This document shows positions 9,838 to 17,767 of a stretch of 45,056 nucleotides of DNA, piece after piece (positions within the stretch are counted from its first letter, which is position 1; every line of letters starts with the position of its first letter). The notes under the pieces were generated by a model, which made no database searches, was not told the DNA's origin, and saw only the letters and a program-made list of their open reading frames with translations. The DNA is from JBBSMX01 sp038232935 (GTDB taxonomy: Bacteria > Bacteroidota > Rhodothermia > Rhodothermales > JANQRZ01): contig JBBSMX010000019.1 in NCBI GenBank assembly GCA_038232935.1, forward strand, positions 1 to 45,056, written 5' to 3'. Position numbers and translations under genes: made by a program.

Positions 9838-10770
9838 GTGCCGATCGATACGACTACCCGGACCTACCGATGGTGTGACTGGACGCCACGACTGCCGGCA
9901 CCGCGCCGGGGAACGGCGAACGCACGCACGCACGGCGTCGCCGTTGCCAACGATGGGCGCGTCGTCGTTTTCCGCCAGGCCGACCCGGCTGTGCTGGTGC
10001 TCGGTCCCGATGGTACTCCCCTCAATGCGTGGGGGGACCGGTTCCTCGGGGCCCACGGCTTGACGCTCGTTCAGGAAGGGGAGGACGAAGCACTGTGGCT
10101 CACCGATCAGGACTCGGGCGAGGTCGCTAAAACTACCCTCGACGGCGAGACACTCTTGCAACTGGACCGGCCACCACTTGCCGTCTACGAGGACGGAGCC
10201 TTCGCCCCGACGTGGGTAGCTGTCTTCGAAAAACGCTGGGGTGGAAATGGAGACGTATGGGTGGCCGATGGCTACGGGATGAATTACGTTCATCGCTACG
10301 ACCGTGCGGGGAACTACCTCGGCAGCATCACCGGAGAGGAAGGGAGCGCCGGCGCGTTCGACTGCCCGCACGGGATCTGGTTCGACACGCGCCGCGAGGA
10401 GTCGGAACTCTACGTCGCCGACCGCGGAAACCGCCGGCTCCAGGTGTACGACCCGGAGGGGATGTTCAAGCGCACCGTCGGTGCCGACGTGCTCGGATGC
10501 CCATGCGCGGGTGCTGTCTATGGCGAGGAGCTCTACGTTCCTGAGCTGTGCGCCCGCGTCGCCGTCTTCGATGCCGACGACCAACTCATCCGATTCATCG
10601 GTCGGAACGACGCGGTGTGTGAACGCCGCGACTGGCCCGACCTTCCGGCCGAAGACTTACGCCCCGGCTTGTTCAACAGCCCGCACGGTTTCGCCGTTGA
10701 CGCGGACGGCTCGCTCTACGTCGTGGAGTGGATCATCGGCGGCCGTCTCACTAAGCTGGAGACGTCGTGA
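9838..10770 (+). CDS. NHL-repeat beta-propeller protein
   Basis: The protein (about 310 residues) is built from NHL-type blades, for example HGVAVANDGRVVVF, GDVWVADGYGMNYVHRYD, ELYVADRGNRRLQVYDPEG and SPHGFAVDADGSLYVVEW. I chose the GTG at 9838, with GGTGGAG about eight bases upstream; the frame is open further upstream, but those codons read through the operator and would give a spurious MRKRLC N-terminus. No signal peptide is visible. Such propellers either bind ligands or act as lactonase-like or lyase-like enzymes; no catalytic residues can be assigned here. It is the first gene of the operon, 58 bp before the PhyH gene. Confidence 0.8.
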   Translation: MPIDTTTRTYRWCDWTPRLPAPRRGTANARTHGVAVANDGRVVVFRQADPAVLVLGPDGTPLNAWGDRFLGAHGLTLVQEGEDEALWLTDQDSGEVAKTTLDGETLLQLDRPPLAVYEDGAFAPTWVAVFEKRWGGNGDVWVADGYGMNYVHRYDRAGNYLGSITGEEGSAGAFDCPHGIWFDTRREESELYVADRGNRRLQVYDPEGMFKRTVGADVLGCPCAGAVYGEELYVPELCARVAVFDADDQLIRFIGRNDAVCERRDWPDLPAEDLRPGLFNSPHGFAVDADGSLYVVEWIIGGRLTKLETS

Positions 10771-10828
10771 CTGCGGTGCCGCTTTCGTGCTCTCCTATCC
10801 ATCCTATCCACCCCACACAGAGCCTGTC

Positions 10829-11587
10829 ATGAACACACAAACCGCCACGCTCATCACCGACGAGCACAAGCAGCAGTACGAAGAGAAGGGGTTCTTTATC
10901 CTCCCCGGCGTCATCCCCACCGAAGACCTCGAGATGGTCCGGGCCGAGTGCGCCGAACTCATCGCCGAGCAGGACGCCGAGATGGACCGGCAGGGCACCG
11001 ACACCCTCAACCTCAGCCGTCGCAACAGCCGCTACTTCGTGTTCCTCGCCTACAAAGACCGGCCCCAGCTCGGCGAGTTCATCTTCAACGACCTCATGGC
11101 GGAGATCTGCCGGGCTACCATCGGGGACACCGCGTATCTCTTCTGGGAGCAGTTCGTCGTGAAGGGGACGGATAAGAAGGGCGCGGAGTTTACGTGGCAC
11201 CAGGACTCCGGCTACGTCGACGGCGAGCACGAGCAGTACGTCAACGCCTGGATCCCGCTCGACGACGTCAGCGTGGAGAACGGGACGATCTCGCTCCTGC
11301 CGTATGAACTTGCGGGCACGCGGGACAAAGTCGAGCACAAGCCCGTCCCCGGTTCCAATGACCGCGTCGGCTATTTCGGCGACGAGCCGGGTACCCCGGC
11401 GAACTGCCCGGCTGGCTCCATCGTCGTCTTCTCCAGCACGTGCTTTCACCGCTCCGGCGCCAACTTCACAGATAAGATGCGCCGCGCGTACGCCCTCCAA
11501 TACTCGCCCGAGCCCGTCCTCGAGCCGGACGGCTCGCTCAAGGGGCTGGCGGTGCCGTTCCTCGAAGACGGCGAGCGCGTCCGATAA
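10829..11587 (+). CDS. PhyH-family Fe(II)/2-oxoglutarate dioxygenase
   Basis: This 252-residue protein is of the phytanoyl-CoA dioxygenase family. The iron ligands are visible: His124 and Asp126 in TWHQDSGYVD, and His207 in STCFHRSGAN, with the family's typical start HKQQYEEKGFFILPGVI. The family hydroxylates diverse small molecules using iron and 2-oxoglutarate. Bacterial members are found in secondary and sugar-related pathways, so the substrate here is unknown. It has no signal peptide and should be cytoplasmic. It lies in the LacI-controlled operon between the NHL protein and a D-lyxose isomerase-like cupin, which suggests oxidation of a modified sugar or of a sugar-linked group. Confidence 0.85.
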   Translation: MNTQTATLITDEHKQQYEEKGFFILPGVIPTEDLEMVRAECAELIAEQDAEMDRQGTDTLNLSRRNSRYFVFLAYKDRPQLGEFIFNDLMAEICRATIGDTAYLFWEQFVVKGTDKKGAEFTWHQDSGYVDGEHEQYVNAWIPLDDVSVENGTISLLPYELAGTRDKVEHKPVPGSNDRVGYFGDEPGTPANCPAGSIVVFSSTCFHRSGANFTDKMRRAYALQYSPEPVLEPDGSLKGLAVPFLEDGERVR

Positions 11588-11604
11588 ACTCCAACTCCGA
11601 ACGC

Positions 11605-12150
11605 ATGCTGACCCAGACCCAGGCGGATCAGGCCCGCCGCCGCGCCGCCGACCTCCTCACCAGCGCGGGGGTCATTCTTACGCCCGAGGAACGGGCTACG
11701 CTCGAAGTCGCCGACTTCGGCTTAGGTGACCTTGACCGCTCCGGGCTCGAGCTTGTCGTCTACGAGAACAACGACCGCTACTGCGCGAAGGAGCTCGTGC
11801 TGTTTCCTAGGCAGACGTGCCCTGAACACCGGCACCCGCCCGTCGGTGACGACCCCGGCAAGCGCGAGACGTTTCGGTGCCGCCAGGGCCTCGTCTGGCT
11901 CTACGTCGAGGGAGAGGCTGCCGAGCCCACGCAAGCTCGGATACCCGACGGCGACGAGGAGCACTATACCGTCTTCTGTGAGGTCGAACTCCGACCGGGC
12001 CAGCAGTACACAATCCCCCCAGACACGAAGCACTGGTTCCAAGCCGGGGACGAGGGGGCCATCGTCTCTGAGTTCTCCAGCCCCAGCCGCGACGAGCACG
12101 ACGTCTTCACGGACCCTCGCATCCGCCGGATCCCTGAGATCGAAGCGTGA
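11605..12150 (+). CDS. D-lyxose ketol-isomerase-like cupin
   Basis: The 181-residue protein matches the D-lyxose isomerase family (cupin fold). The metal-binding block is KELVLFPRQTCPEHRHPP, followed by GKRETFRCRQGLVWLYVEG and PPDTKHWFQAG. These enzymes interconvert D-lyxose with D-xylulose, and often D-mannose with D-fructose, using Mn. It starts 17 bp after the dioxygenase gene. In this locus it would channel a released aldose to a ketose. Specificity between lyxose and mannose cannot be told from sequence alone. Confidence 0.8.
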   Translation: MLTQTQADQARRRAADLLTSAGVILTPEERATLEVADFGLGDLDRSGLELVVYENNDRYCAKELVLFPRQTCPEHRHPPVGDDPGKRETFRCRQGLVWLYVEGEAAEPTQARIPDGDEEHYTVFCEVELRPGQQYTIPPDTKHWFQAGDEGAIVSEFSSPSRDEHDVFTDPRIRRIPEIEA

Positions 12151-12265
12151 ACCGATCACAGCGCAGGACGGGGCCGATGCGATACCCGTTCGCCGCCGCC
12201 TGCTGTTGCAGAGTTCGATCGGGGGCGGTACTATGGCGGGAGTTAACGGACTGAGGCGAAGGGGC

Positions 12266-13315
12266 ATGGCTGTAACGCTGAATGATGTGGCGGAGCGGGC
12301 CGGGGTGTCGGTCTCTACCGTATCCCGCGTGCTGAACCGGAAGGCCACGAAGCACCGGATCAGTGCCGGGACGGAGGCTCTCATCCTCCAAGCGGCCGAG
12401 GAACTCAACTACAAAGCGAACCACCTCGCGCGCGGGCTCCGGCTGAAGAAGACGAACACGATTGGGCTCATCGCGCCGGACATCTCCAACCCGTTCTTCG
12501 CCCACGTCATCAAGAGGGTACAGAACATCGCGCACGGCCTCGGCTACAGCCTGATCGTGTGCAACTCCGACGAGAGCCTCGAGGTGGAAGTGGAGCAGGT
12601 TAGCCTCCTCTACCGAAAGCGCGTCGACGGGCTCATCGCAATGCCCGTGGGGCAGCAGTACGACCACTTCGAGGAGTGGATTGCCCGGGGTGTCCCGCTC
12701 GTCCTCCTCGACCGGTCTTTCGATGTGCTCGACGTGGACTCCGTCGTCGTCGATAACTACCGGGGGGCGTACGACGCGACCGAGCACCTCATCGAGCGAG
12801 GACACGTGCGGATCGCCCTCGTGCAGGGGCTGCCGGGTACGTACACGAGCACGGCCCGCCTTCAGGGCTACCGCGACGCCCTCGCCGCCCACGACGTCCC
12901 GGTCGACGAGCGGCTCGTCGTAGGAGGGGACTTCCGCCAGGAGAAAGGGTACATCGAGACGAAGCTGCTCCTCAACCTCGACGTCCCACCCACGGCGATC
13001 TTCGCTACGGGCGACCTCATTACGCTCGGGGCGCTCCAGGCCATCTACGAGGAGGGGCTAGCGATCCCCGACGACGTCTCGCTGATCTCGTTCGACGACT
13101 TCGACTTCGCGCCGTACCTGCGGTGCCCGCTCACGGCGGTCCAACAGCCGAAGGAGACGATGGGGGAGATGGCAGTGAAGCTGCTGGTCGAGCGGCTCGC
13201 CAACGACGAGGCCCCGAGGGAACGACGCCGGCTCGTGCTGAAGCCGAGGCTCATCGTGCGCGAGTCGGTGCTGACCCTCCGGGAGGTAGGAAACGCAAAC
13301 GGGCACCCCCGATAG
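12266..13315 (+). CDS. LacI-family transcriptional regulator
   Basis: A 349-residue regulator with the classic N-terminal HTH (TLNDVAERAGVSVSTVSRVLN, read in two parts: AERAGVS and TVSRVLN), the hinge helix NHLARGLRLKKTNTIGLI, and a periplasmic-binding-like sensor domain (DISNPFFAHVIKRV, VDGLIAMPVG, PDDVSLISFDDFDFAPYL). I chose the ATG at 12266; an in-frame ATG at 12233 would add 11 residues. It is the only DNA-binding regulator in the window and closes the first operon. The palindromes at 9764, 13526, 30561 and 36638 have the CAAACGTTTG core expected for this family, so it is the natural candidate to bind them. The inducer is unknown, probably a sugar or sugar phosphate. Confidence 0.93.
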   Translation: MAVTLNDVAERAGVSVSTVSRVLNRKATKHRISAGTEALILQAAEELNYKANHLARGLRLKKTNTIGLIAPDISNPFFAHVIKRVQNIAHGLGYSLIVCNSDESLEVEVEQVSLLYRKRVDGLIAMPVGQQYDHFEEWIARGVPLVLLDRSFDVLDVDSVVVDNYRGAYDATEHLIERGHVRIALVQGLPGTYTSTARLQGYRDALAAHDVPVDERLVVGGDFRQEKGYIETKLLLNLDVPPTAIFATGDLITLGALQAIYEEGLAIPDDVSLISFDDFDFAPYLRCPLTAVQQPKETMGEMAVKLLVERLANDEAPRERRRLVLKPRLIVRESVLTLREVGNANGHPR

Positions 13316-13343
13316 GGCGGAGGTTGCAGGTGGAGTGCGCGTT

Positions 13344-13361
13344 GGCACAAAGGTTTGCGCA
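13344..13361. promoter_or_regulatory. Degenerate LacI-type operator (auxiliary)
   Basis: GGCACAAAGGTTTGCGCA matches the operator palindrome except for the central CG (here GG) and an outer base. It lies 29 bases after the lacI stop. Its centre is 182 bp from that of the perfect site at 13526, a spacing that could allow looping. Confidence 0.5.
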
Positions 13362-13396
13362 CCGGGAGGAAGAGGGCAGGCATGCTAAATTGCCCC

Positions 13397-13425
13397 TTGT
13401 GCATCCGGCTTCTTCATGTTAGCTT
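13397..13425 (+). promoter_or_regulatory. Candidate promoter of the lipoprotein/ABC operon
   Basis: TTGTGC (13397-13402), 17 bases, then TAGCTT (13420-13425). The same TTGT...N17...TAGCTT pattern occurs at 36600-36628 before another operator, which supports it. A separate short palindrome, GTAAGCGCTTCT, lies just downstream (13430-13441). Confidence 0.4.
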
Positions 13426-13428
13426 AAT

Positions 13429-13442
13429 CGTAAGCGCTTCTG
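13429..13442. promoter_or_regulatory. Cre-like palindrome GTAAGCGCTT
   Basis: CGTAAGCGCTTCTG contains the perfect 8-bp palindrome AAGCGCTT and resembles other LacI-family sites (TGTAAGCGCTTACA type). It sits at the presumed start of transcription, between the two CAAACGTTTG-type sites. It may bind a second regulator. Single occurrence, so weak. Confidence 0.3.
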
Positions 13443-13525
13443 AAGGGTCACAGAGGAATTCTCGGAAGGCCTCCCTTGGACGAAGCGTGGGGGAGGTGTC
13501 GGAATTTGGGATGCTGCTTTCCGTT

Positions 13526-13543
13526 TGCGCAAACGTTTGCACA
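13526..13543. promoter_or_regulatory. LacI-type operator O2
   Basis: TGCGCAAACGTTTGCACA, almost perfectly palindromic, ends 5 bases before the ATG of the lipoprotein gene (13549). Binding here would block transcription entering the ABC transporter operon. Confidence 0.78.
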
Positions 13544-13548
13544 AGATC

Positions 13549-14481
13549 ATGAACTTCACCCTCTCCCATCTCGGGCCGAAGACGTGGGCCGTCTGCGTCG
13601 CCGTCGCTGTGGTCGCTACCGGGGCGCTGGTCCTCCTGGCCGGGTGCTCGGACGAGAGCAACCCGCTCGCGCCCTACGAAGGCGACCGCCCGCTCGAACT
13701 CCTCAAGGTCACACAGAACTTCACCCCTGAGATTCAGTGGGTCGGAGGACGGGTTGCGGCCGTCGGCGTCAACCGTGGCACGGAGCCCGCCCTGGACGCC
13801 TCCCTCGTATGGCTCCAAACCGCCCGCGGCAACGACATCGGCTCGTACGTTACCGTCGGGCAGAACACGGCAGCCGACCTCGTCCGCTCGTTCGGAGGGA
13901 CGCCCACCGACAGCCTCAGCGACGGCGAGGAGTACACGTTCTGGATTGCCGAGAAGAGCGTCTTCGACGTCGCACTCGACTCGACCCTCCGCGACCCGGC
14001 GGCGTTTGCCGACACCACCATCACCATGGGCCTCGTGCTGCGCGGCAACTCCCGCGGCGACCGTGACCTCGGCGTGGAGTACCGCGTCGTTCGCGAAGAG
14101 CGCCTCACCGAGAGTCGGTTCGTCGTGACATGGACGCCGGAGGTCCCCTTCCGCCGCCTTGCTATCCGGGTGGCCCCTACCGGCGGGTTCACCAACCTCA
14201 TCTGGCACGTGCTCATCCCCGATGACGAGGAGGGGGAGATCCTGCCGCCCGTCGTCATCGGAGAGGTACCGCCGGGGGCGCAGGAGGCCGTCCCCTTCCA
14301 GGGGTTCGTCGTGGACGACATCATTAATCCGCCGGGTGATTCGACAGATTTCGTGGCCCCCGTCCACACACTCTGGGCCGTGACGGAGAACTGGAATGGG
14401 ACCTTTACGCCCACCGCGACGGGCTACACGTTTTTCCAGATGTTCGGGTGCAACTTCGATATCGACGATCCCTGCCCATGA
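13549..14481 (+). CDS. Lipoprotein of unknown function, first gene of the ABC operon
   Basis: 310 residues. The N-terminus is a lipoprotein signal with lipobox LLAGCS (Cys at about 29), preceded by a hydrophobic stretch (TWAVCVAVAVVATGALVLLAG). The rest is beta-rich (EIQWVGGRVAAVGVNRG, RRLAIRVAPTGGFTNLIWHV) and ends with FQMFGCNFDIDDPCP, a Cys-containing tail. I recognise no family. The ATG at 13549 was chosen because upstream in-frame codons run through the operator. Its last bases overlap the start of the sugar-binding protein gene, so the two are translationally coupled. A role in carbohydrate capture at the cell surface is inference from context. Confidence 0.7.
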   Translation: MNFTLSHLGPKTWAVCVAVAVVATGALVLLAGCSDESNPLAPYEGDRPLELLKVTQNFTPEIQWVGGRVAAVGVNRGTEPALDASLVWLQTARGNDIGSYVTVGQNTAADLVRSFGGTPTDSLSDGEEYTFWIAEKSVFDVALDSTLRDPAAFADTTITMGLVLRGNSRGDRDLGVEYRVVREERLTESRFVVTWTPEVPFRRLAIRVAPTGGFTNLIWHVLIPDDEEGEILPPVVIGEVPPGAQEAVPFQGFVVDDIINPPGDSTDFVAPVHTLWAVTENWNGTFTPTATGYTFFQMFGCNFDIDDPCP

Positions 14482-15866
14482 TGAGGTTAAACGTGAGCCC
14501 GATGAACAAGCCGCACCGATCCTCCCTCCTCACCGTGCTCACTCTGAGCGTGCTGGCCGTCTCGGTGTTGCCAGGCTGCGGCCAGCGAGGAGCGAGCACC
14601 GACGCCGACGGGCGCGTGACGGTCGTCTTCTGGCACAGCCTCGTCAACTCGACGATCCCGGCGCTCGAAGTGCTGCTGGAGCGCTTCGAGGAGGAGCATC
14701 CGGGCATCCGCATCCAGGCCCAGTACATCCCGAGCGGGGACGCCCTCGTCCAGAAGCTCATCACCTCCGTCCGCAGCAACACGGCGCCGGACATCTCGTG
14801 GATCCACGCCGACTTCATCGAGGACCTCGTCCGGGCCGACGCCATCTACCCGATGGCCCACTTCATCGACGGGGAGGACGGCCTCGCCGACTCGGTGCTG
14901 GCCGACATCTACCCGTCGCTTCGCCAGTATTCCTCGTGGAAGGGCGAGCTCTACAGCCTCCCGATGGAGGCCACCAACCTCGCCCTCCTCTATAACAAGG
15001 ACCTCTTCCGCGAGGTCGGCCTCGACCCGGAGCGCCCGCCCCAGACGTGGGACGAGCTGCTGGAATACTCCCGCCGCCTGACCCTCGACACCAACAACGA
15101 CGGGCGCAACGAGCGCATCGGGTTCATCACGCCGATCTACCCGGCGACGAGCCCGAACGGGCCTTGGATGGTGTGGCAGTGGACGCCGTTTATCTGGCAG
15201 GCCGGCGGCCACCTGATCGACGAGGGGCAGACGCGCGTGCTCTTCGCCGAGGAGCCCGGCGTGGAAGCCCTGACGCTTTGGAAGAAGCTCTACGATCAGC
15301 AGAATCAGAAGACGTTCTCGAACGAGTTCATGACGGCCTTCATCTCGAAGCAGACGGCGATGATGATGGACGGGCCGTGGAGCCTCCCGAACTACCCCCG
15401 CCTGCTCAAGAACATCGACTGGGGCGTGGCGCCGCTCCCGGCCGGTCCCGACAAGCAGGCCACGATCGGGGGTGGGGAATACCTCGCCGTGTTCAAGCAG
15501 AGCAAGCACCCGGACGAGGCGTGGACCTTCATCAAGTGGATGATCCAGCCGGAGATCCAGGCCTTCTGGTCGATGGAATCGGGCTATCTCCCGGTGCGCG
15601 CCAGCGTGCTCGACGTGCCGGAGTACCAGCAGTACCTCACGGAGAATCCGGGGCTGCGGGCGTTCGTCGAGCAGATGGCGCACACGCAGACCCAGCGGCC
15701 CATCGACTACCACCAGCTGGAGATCCAGCGAGCCCTCGCCCAGGCCATCGAGCGCTCCACGGTGGGCGGGGCCGACCCGCGCGCCGCGCTCGCCGCCGCC
15801 GCCGCCGAGGCGAACCGGCTGCTCGACTCCGTCAGCGACCGAGAAGAGCCCGTTGCCCAACGCTAG
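14478..15866 (+). CDS. Sugar ABC transporter substrate-binding lipoprotein
   Basis: A family-1 extracellular solute-binding protein of about 460 residues. It has a lipobox (SVLPGC) after a signal helix (LLTVLTLSVLAVSV), then TVVFWHSLVNSTIPALE, the family opening, and conserved blocks such as YSLPMEATNLALLYNKDLF, TAMMMDGPWSLPNYP and GGGEYLAVFKQSKHPDEAWTFIKW. It binds a sugar or oligosaccharide outside the inner membrane and delivers it to the permeases next door. The start at 14478 overlaps the previous stop (ATGATGA); in-frame ATGs at 14481 and 14502 are alternatives. Two permease genes follow directly. Confidence 0.93.
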   Translation: MMRLNVSPMNKPHRSSLLTVLTLSVLAVSVLPGCGQRGASTDADGRVTVVFWHSLVNSTIPALEVLLERFEEEHPGIRIQAQYIPSGDALVQKLITSVRSNTAPDISWIHADFIEDLVRADAIYPMAHFIDGEDGLADSVLADIYPSLRQYSSWKGELYSLPMEATNLALLYNKDLFREVGLDPERPPQTWDELLEYSRRLTLDTNNDGRNERIGFITPIYPATSPNGPWMVWQWTPFIWQAGGHLIDEGQTRVLFAEEPGVEALTLWKKLYDQQNQKTFSNEFMTAFISKQTAMMMDGPWSLPNYPRLLKNIDWGVAPLPAGPDKQATIGGGEYLAVFKQSKHPDEAWTFIKWMIQPEIQAFWSMESGYLPVRASVLDVPEYQQYLTENPGLRAFVEQMAHTQTQRPIDYHQLEIQRALAQAIERSTVGGADPRAALAAAAAEANRLLDSVSDREEPVAQR

Positions 15867-15878
15867 ACGCCGTCACCG

Positions 15879-16856
15879 ATGCCTGAGGTTCTCACACAGC
15901 AGGAGGTCCGCCCGGCCGCACACATCGTGCGCGGCGAGGCCGCCGAGGAGCCGCCGCGCCCGAAGCGGCGGCCGCGCCTGCTGCGTGGGCAGGGGCCCCT
16001 GGCGCTCCTTTTCCTCTCGCCGACGCTCGTCATCGTCTCCGTCTTCATCCTCTTCCCGATCCTCTTCTCGTTCTACCTCAGCTTCACGCAGTGGAACCTC
16101 TTCGGCGGGGAGCCAGCGTTCGTCGGGCTCGACAACTACGCGCGGATGGTGGACGACGCCGAGTTCTGGCAGGTGTTCGCGCACACCGGCATCTATACGG
16201 CCGGGACCGTCCCGCTCAACATGGCCCTCGCCCTCGCCGCCGCGTTCTTCCTCAACACGAAGGTGATCGGGAAACGCTTCCTCCGCGCCGCCTTCTTCAC
16301 GCCCGTCGTGATCTCGGCCGTGGCCGCGGCCGTGGTCTGGCGATGGGTGTTCGACCCCAACCTCGGCCTCGCTAACTACGCCCTCGAAACGCTCGGGCTG
16401 AGCGCGGTGAACTGGTCCAACAGCCCGACGGCGGCCATGGTCGCCCTCATCATCGTCGGCGTGTGGAAGAGCTTCGGGGTGAACATGATCCTCTTCGCGG
16501 CCGGCCTCGCCGGCATCCCCAAGCACTACTACGAGGCGGCCGAGATCGACGGGGCGAACGGGTGGCAGCGGTTCTGGCACATCACGGTGCCGCTGCTGAG
16601 CCCGACGACGCTCTTCGTCCTCGTCCTCTCGATCATCGGCTCGTTCCAGGTCTTCGACATCGTCTTCGTCCTCACGAGCGGCGGCCCGCTCGGGGCGACG
16701 AAGGTGCTCGTGTTCTACCTCTACGAGCACGCCTTCAAGTTCTTCAACATGGGCTACGCCTCGGCCGTGGCGTACGTCCTCTTCGCCGTCCTCCTCGTCC
16801 TGACCCTCGTGCAGATCCGGGCTTTCCGGGACCGGGGGTTCAAGAGCGCCGCATGA
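15879..16856 (+). CDS. Sugar ABC transporter permease, MalF/UgpA type
   Basis: 325 residues with about six hydrophobic helices, the first being LALLFLSPTLVIVSVFILFPILFSF in part, and the permease EAA loop YYEAAEIDGANGWQRFWHI, which contacts the transport ATPase. It has a proline/arginine-rich N-terminal tail of about 40 residues (EEPPRPKRRPRLLRG) that lies in the cytoplasm. It starts 12 bp after the binding-protein gene and overlaps the next permease by 4 bp. Together they form the membrane channel of a carbohydrate importer of the CUT1 class. Confidence 0.95.
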   Translation: MPEVLTQQEVRPAAHIVRGEAAEEPPRPKRRPRLLRGQGPLALLFLSPTLVIVSVFILFPILFSFYLSFTQWNLFGGEPAFVGLDNYARMVDDAEFWQVFAHTGIYTAGTVPLNMALALAAAFFLNTKVIGKRFLRAAFFTPVVISAVAAAVVWRWVFDPNLGLANYALETLGLSAVNWSNSPTAAMVALIIVGVWKSFGVNMILFAAGLAGIPKHYYEAAEIDGANGWQRFWHITVPLLSPTTLFVLVLSIIGSFQVFDIVFVLTSGGPLGATKVLVFYLYEHAFKFFNMGYASAVAYVLFAVLLVLTLVQIRAFRDRGFKSAA

Positions 16857-17698
16857 GAGCCGCCACCCTTCATATCGCAGGCAGGGCCACGGGGCGCGTC
16901 GTCGCTCACGTGGTGATCTACGCGGCGGCGCTGCTGACGATCGCGCCGTTCGTGTGGATGGTGCTCACCTCGTTCAAGGACATCGGCGAGATCTACAGCT
17001 ACCCGCCGACGTGGTGGCCCGAGGAGTTCACCCTCGACAACTACGTCGCCACGTTCCAGGCGGCCCCGTTCGGGCGGTTCTACCTCAACAGCCTCTTCGT
17101 CGCCACGACGGTCACGCTCGGGCAGCTCGTCACGTGCTCGATGGCGGCCTATGCCTTCGCGCGGATGGAGTTCTGGGGCCGCGACGCCCTCTTCTACCTC
17201 TTCCTCGCCACGATGATGGTGCCGTTCCACGTGACGATGATCCCGAGCTTCATGATCCTCCACTGGCTCGGGCTGATCGACACGTACGGCGCGCTCATCA
17301 TCCCCGGCCTCGCCTCCGCCTTCGGGACGTTCCTCCTCCGGCAGTTCTTCCTCTCGATCCCGAAGGAGCTCGAGGAGGCCGCGTTCCTCGACGGCTGCGG
17401 CCGCTTCCGCGTGCTCTGGCAGATCATCGTCCCGCTCGCCCGCCCGGCCCTCGCGACGCTCGCCATCTTCACCTTCATGGGCGTCTTCAACGACTTCATC
17501 TGGGCGCTCGTCGTGATCAACTCCGAGGACCTCTATACGGTCCAGCTCGGCCTCGCCATCTTCCGCGACCGCTACTCCACCGAGTGGGGCAGCCTCATGG
17601 CCGGCTCCGTCGTGGCGACGCTCCCCATCCTCATCGTCTTCTTCCTCGCGCAGAAACACTTCATCCAAGGCATCGCGCTCTCCGGCCTGAAGGACTAG
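16853..17698 (+). CDS. Sugar ABC transporter permease, MalG/UgpE type
   Basis: 281 residues; the ATG lies in the ATGA overlap with the first permease. Typical family features are TIAPFVWMVLTSFKD at the first helix, the block FTLDNYVATF, the ATPase-contact loop ELEEAAFLDGCGRFRVLWQI, and a C-terminus ending HFIQGIALSGLKD. It completes the two-permease channel of the CUT1 importer. No ATP-binding protein gene lies in this window, so an ATPase encoded elsewhere must energise it, as is common for CUT1 systems. Confidence 0.95.
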   Translation: MRAATLHIAGRATGRVVAHVVIYAAALLTIAPFVWMVLTSFKDIGEIYSYPPTWWPEEFTLDNYVATFQAAPFGRFYLNSLFVATTVTLGQLVTCSMAAYAFARMEFWGRDALFYLFLATMMVPFHVTMIPSFMILHWLGLIDTYGALIIPGLASAFGTFLLRQFFLSIPKELEEAAFLDGCGRFRVLWQIIVPLARPALATLAIFTFMGVFNDFIWALVVINSEDLYTVQLGLAIFRDRYSTEWGSLMAGSVVATLPILIVFFLAQKHFIQGIALSGLKD

Positions 17699-17767
17699 GC
17701 CGGGCGGGCACGACGCCAATCCACGGTGCCGCCTCCGCGGTACCATCAACAACCAATGAGGTCTGTC

